A DNA stretch of 64,000 nucleotides from Streptomyces qinglanensis (GTDB lineage: Bacteria; Actinomycetota; Actinomycetes; Streptomycetales; Streptomycetaceae). This document shows positions 62,700 through 64,000 of the stretch, one piece after another. Numbering within the stretch: position 1 is the first letter of the stretch; every line of letters begins with the position of its first letter. A program made the translations under genes and the position numbers. The notes beneath the pieces were generated by a model. It saw only the letters and a program-made list of their open reading frames with translations, was not told the origin of the DNA and made no database searches. The DNA is taken from assembly GCF_900111245.1 (NCBI RefSeq), contig NZ_FOGO01000002.1, positions 558,001 to 622,000 of the forward strand, in the 5' to 3' direction.

Positions 62700-63891
62700 G
62701 CGCACCCCTGACCACACCGACGACCGCCCCGCGGCTGAGGCGCGGGGCCCCTCCCGCGACTGCGCGGATGCGCGGCGCGGAAAGCATTGGGAACACAGCG
62801 TAGTTCGACGGATCCCGACCGTTAAGAGGCGTCCTGCCGGATGGCGAGATATGTGTCCGTACGCGTGTACGTGCAGGGGTCACGTGCCATCCCGATACTG
62901 CCCCGCGCGGAGCGGCTGGAATCATGCGCGTCGTGCGGGAAACGGCCGTCTTGCGGGACACCGGATGCTGTGCTCCTGGCGTGTGGCCGTGCGCCCATGC
63001 ATGCGCCTGCCCGGCACGGAAGGGGAGGGGTTCGATAGGAGCCGCGTGGGTCGGCCCGCTGCACAAGGAATCAGTGGGCTGGGGGACACCGCCGTCTCAT
63101 TCCCCGCGGGCGGCGGTCCGGGCCGGGAGGCGCGCGACGCGCTTCCCGGCCCGGCAACGGGACGGCTCCGGGGCGGGGTTCGGGAACCGGGAGCCGGCCG
63201 GGCCGCACGCGCGGAGCAGCTACGCGGCAGTACCGGACGGCGCCCCCGCGATCCTGTGCCGCGGCCCCTTCGCACCCGCCCGGACGTGGGCTTTCCGCCG
63301 AGGTGTGCGTGCTGCCCGAAAGGTGCCGCGGCGTGCTGTGCGGTGCGCCGCGCCCGATCGGCCCCCGGCTGCGGGGTGCCGCGGGCGCCCGTCCGCCGGT
63401 GCCGCGCGACGCTCCGGCGCACCCGCCGGGTGCCGGGTGCCGGCGAGGCCCGATGCCGACCGTTGTGCGGGGGGCCGGTCCCCTCACGGTCGCCGTCCGG
63501 GTACGCGGTCGGCCGGGGCCACCGGTGATCGTGTGCCCCCTCTTTCGCTTCTGTGCTCCGCGTGTGCGACGGGTCCGTGCGCCCTGCGCGCACGTCCTGT
63601 GCGGATCGCGTGGGGCTATCGGGCTCGCCCCTGCTGTCTTCGGTACGCCGTCCGTTCGGGGTTGCCCGGTGGAGTGTCGGGAAAGGTTCCGCCGGACTGC
63701 CGTAGCCGTTCATATTTGGCCGAATGACATCGGTCGCGTGTGCGGTGCCGGGCGGGCACGCCGGAGGTATATGCCGCCCGCCGCCCGGAGGTCCCCGGCG
63801 GCCCGAGGATGCTGCGCGGCGCGGAGCCGCGGCCGGCTGCGCCGAGGTCTGCGCCCCTCGTACGCCGCTCGCGCGCCGCTCTCATGGCACC
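62700..63891. other. 1.2-kb region without a convincing gene
   Basis: Between the sporulation-associated gene and the right edge. Open frames exist on both strands but have Arg/Pro/Ala-rich, unstructured products, no ribosome binding sites and no recognisable motifs. A more A/T-containing patch (GCCGTTCATATTTGGCCGAA, about 63705-63724) could be promoter DNA for a rightward gene. Nothing else was recognised. Confidence 0.45.
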
Positions 63892-64000
63892 ATGGCCGCA
63901 ACGGCAGCGGCTGCCCCGGCCGCAACGGCAGCGGTTTCTCCGGCGCAAGGCATCCGTGCGCCGGGTGCTCCGCGCGGTGGGCCGAGGACGCCCGCGCGGC
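63892..64000 (+). CDS. possible start of a gene running off the right edge
   Basis: ATG at 63892 opens a frame of 36 codons (MAATAAAAPAATAAV...) to the window edge, rich in Ala/Thr/Pro and partly built from a duplicated CCGCAACGGCAGCGG. No ribosome binding site is clear and no family is recognisable. Listed only as a possibility. Confidence 0.2.
   Translation, partial: MAATAAAAPAATAAVSPAQGIRAPGAPRGGPRTPAR

Noticed and set aside
62922..63713. 263-codon minus-strand frame and 267-codon plus-strand frame near the right end
   Set aside because: Both products are Arg/Pro/Ala/Gly-rich without motifs, ribosome binding sites or expected start context; they overlap each other on opposite strands.

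Overview
The window is chromosomal DNA of a Streptomyces-like actinobacterium. The evidence is very high G+C, many GTG starts, stop/start overlaps of the ATGA or GTGA type, and a typical gene set: upp, a sporulation-associated regulator, F420-type and mycothiol-type enzymes, SpoIIE phosphatase, Ser/Thr kinase, ECF sigma factors and a c-di-AMP riboswitch in front of a cell-wall hydrolase.

Layout. 0-8.7 kb is mostly core genes: partial tadA with its partner, upp, a LytR-C-domain protein, a small ParB-like protein, a secreted M28 aminopeptidase, a DedA protein with a collagen-like tail and a mycothiol-dependent isomerase-like protein. 8.9-12.3 kb is a tctC-tctB-tctA tripartite tricarboxylate transporter operon. 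12.5-17.3 kb holds a STAS protein, a coupled cupin-SDR pair and a UvrA-like ABC ATPase. 17.5-26.8 kb is a mixed-strand cluster: a polytopic GT-C-like membrane protein, a membrane molybdopterin oxidoreductase, a small membrane protein, a SAM methyltransferase, a DUF2064 transferase, a GT2 glycosyltransferase, a two-component system and a sugar-nucleotide epimerase. It looks like a regulated surface-glycan or small-molecule pathway. 27-36.4 kb is regulatory: TetR, an ECF41-type sigma factor with its oxidoreductase target, a gene remnant, a second ECF sigma, a Ser/Thr kinase, a DUF4232 lipoprotein and a SpoIIE phosphatase. 36.6-40 kb holds a riboswitch-controlled M23 peptidase, an aldo/keto reductase and a PPOX enzyme.

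40.1-56.3 kb is the standout: a lower-G+C island that looks like an undescribed composite anti-phage or restriction system. A left-going operon, with every junction overlapping, encodes a NERD-nuclease/SF1 helicase, a DrmA-like SF2 helicase, a DrmB-like DUF1998 protein and a short SF1 ATPase. From the same 150-bp divergent promoter region a right-going operon encodes a 1198-aa protein that joins a complete sigma-70 factor to an HTH and a MORC/MutL-type GHKL ATPase, then a 330-aa protein of unknown function and a DUF6339-like protein. A convergent operon encodes Vsr, a C5-cytosine methyltransferase homologue without its catalytic Cys, and an intact C5-cytosine methyltransferase. DrmA and DrmB recall DISARM, but its PLD nuclease, DrmD/DrmE and adenine methyltransferase are not seen here. 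The likely reading is that the methyltransferase marks self DNA, the helicase/nuclease and GHKL modules act on foreign DNA, and the sigma module may control transcription of the system.

56.5-64 kb returns to core genes: PrsW-type protease, trmB, lhgO and a sporulation-associated regulator, followed by about 1.2 kb with no convincing gene.

A second theme is minisatellite-like repeats, both between genes (often touching stop codons) and as in-frame low-complexity inserts in otherwise conserved proteins. No tRNA, rRNA, CRISPR array, insertion sequence or integrase was recognised.
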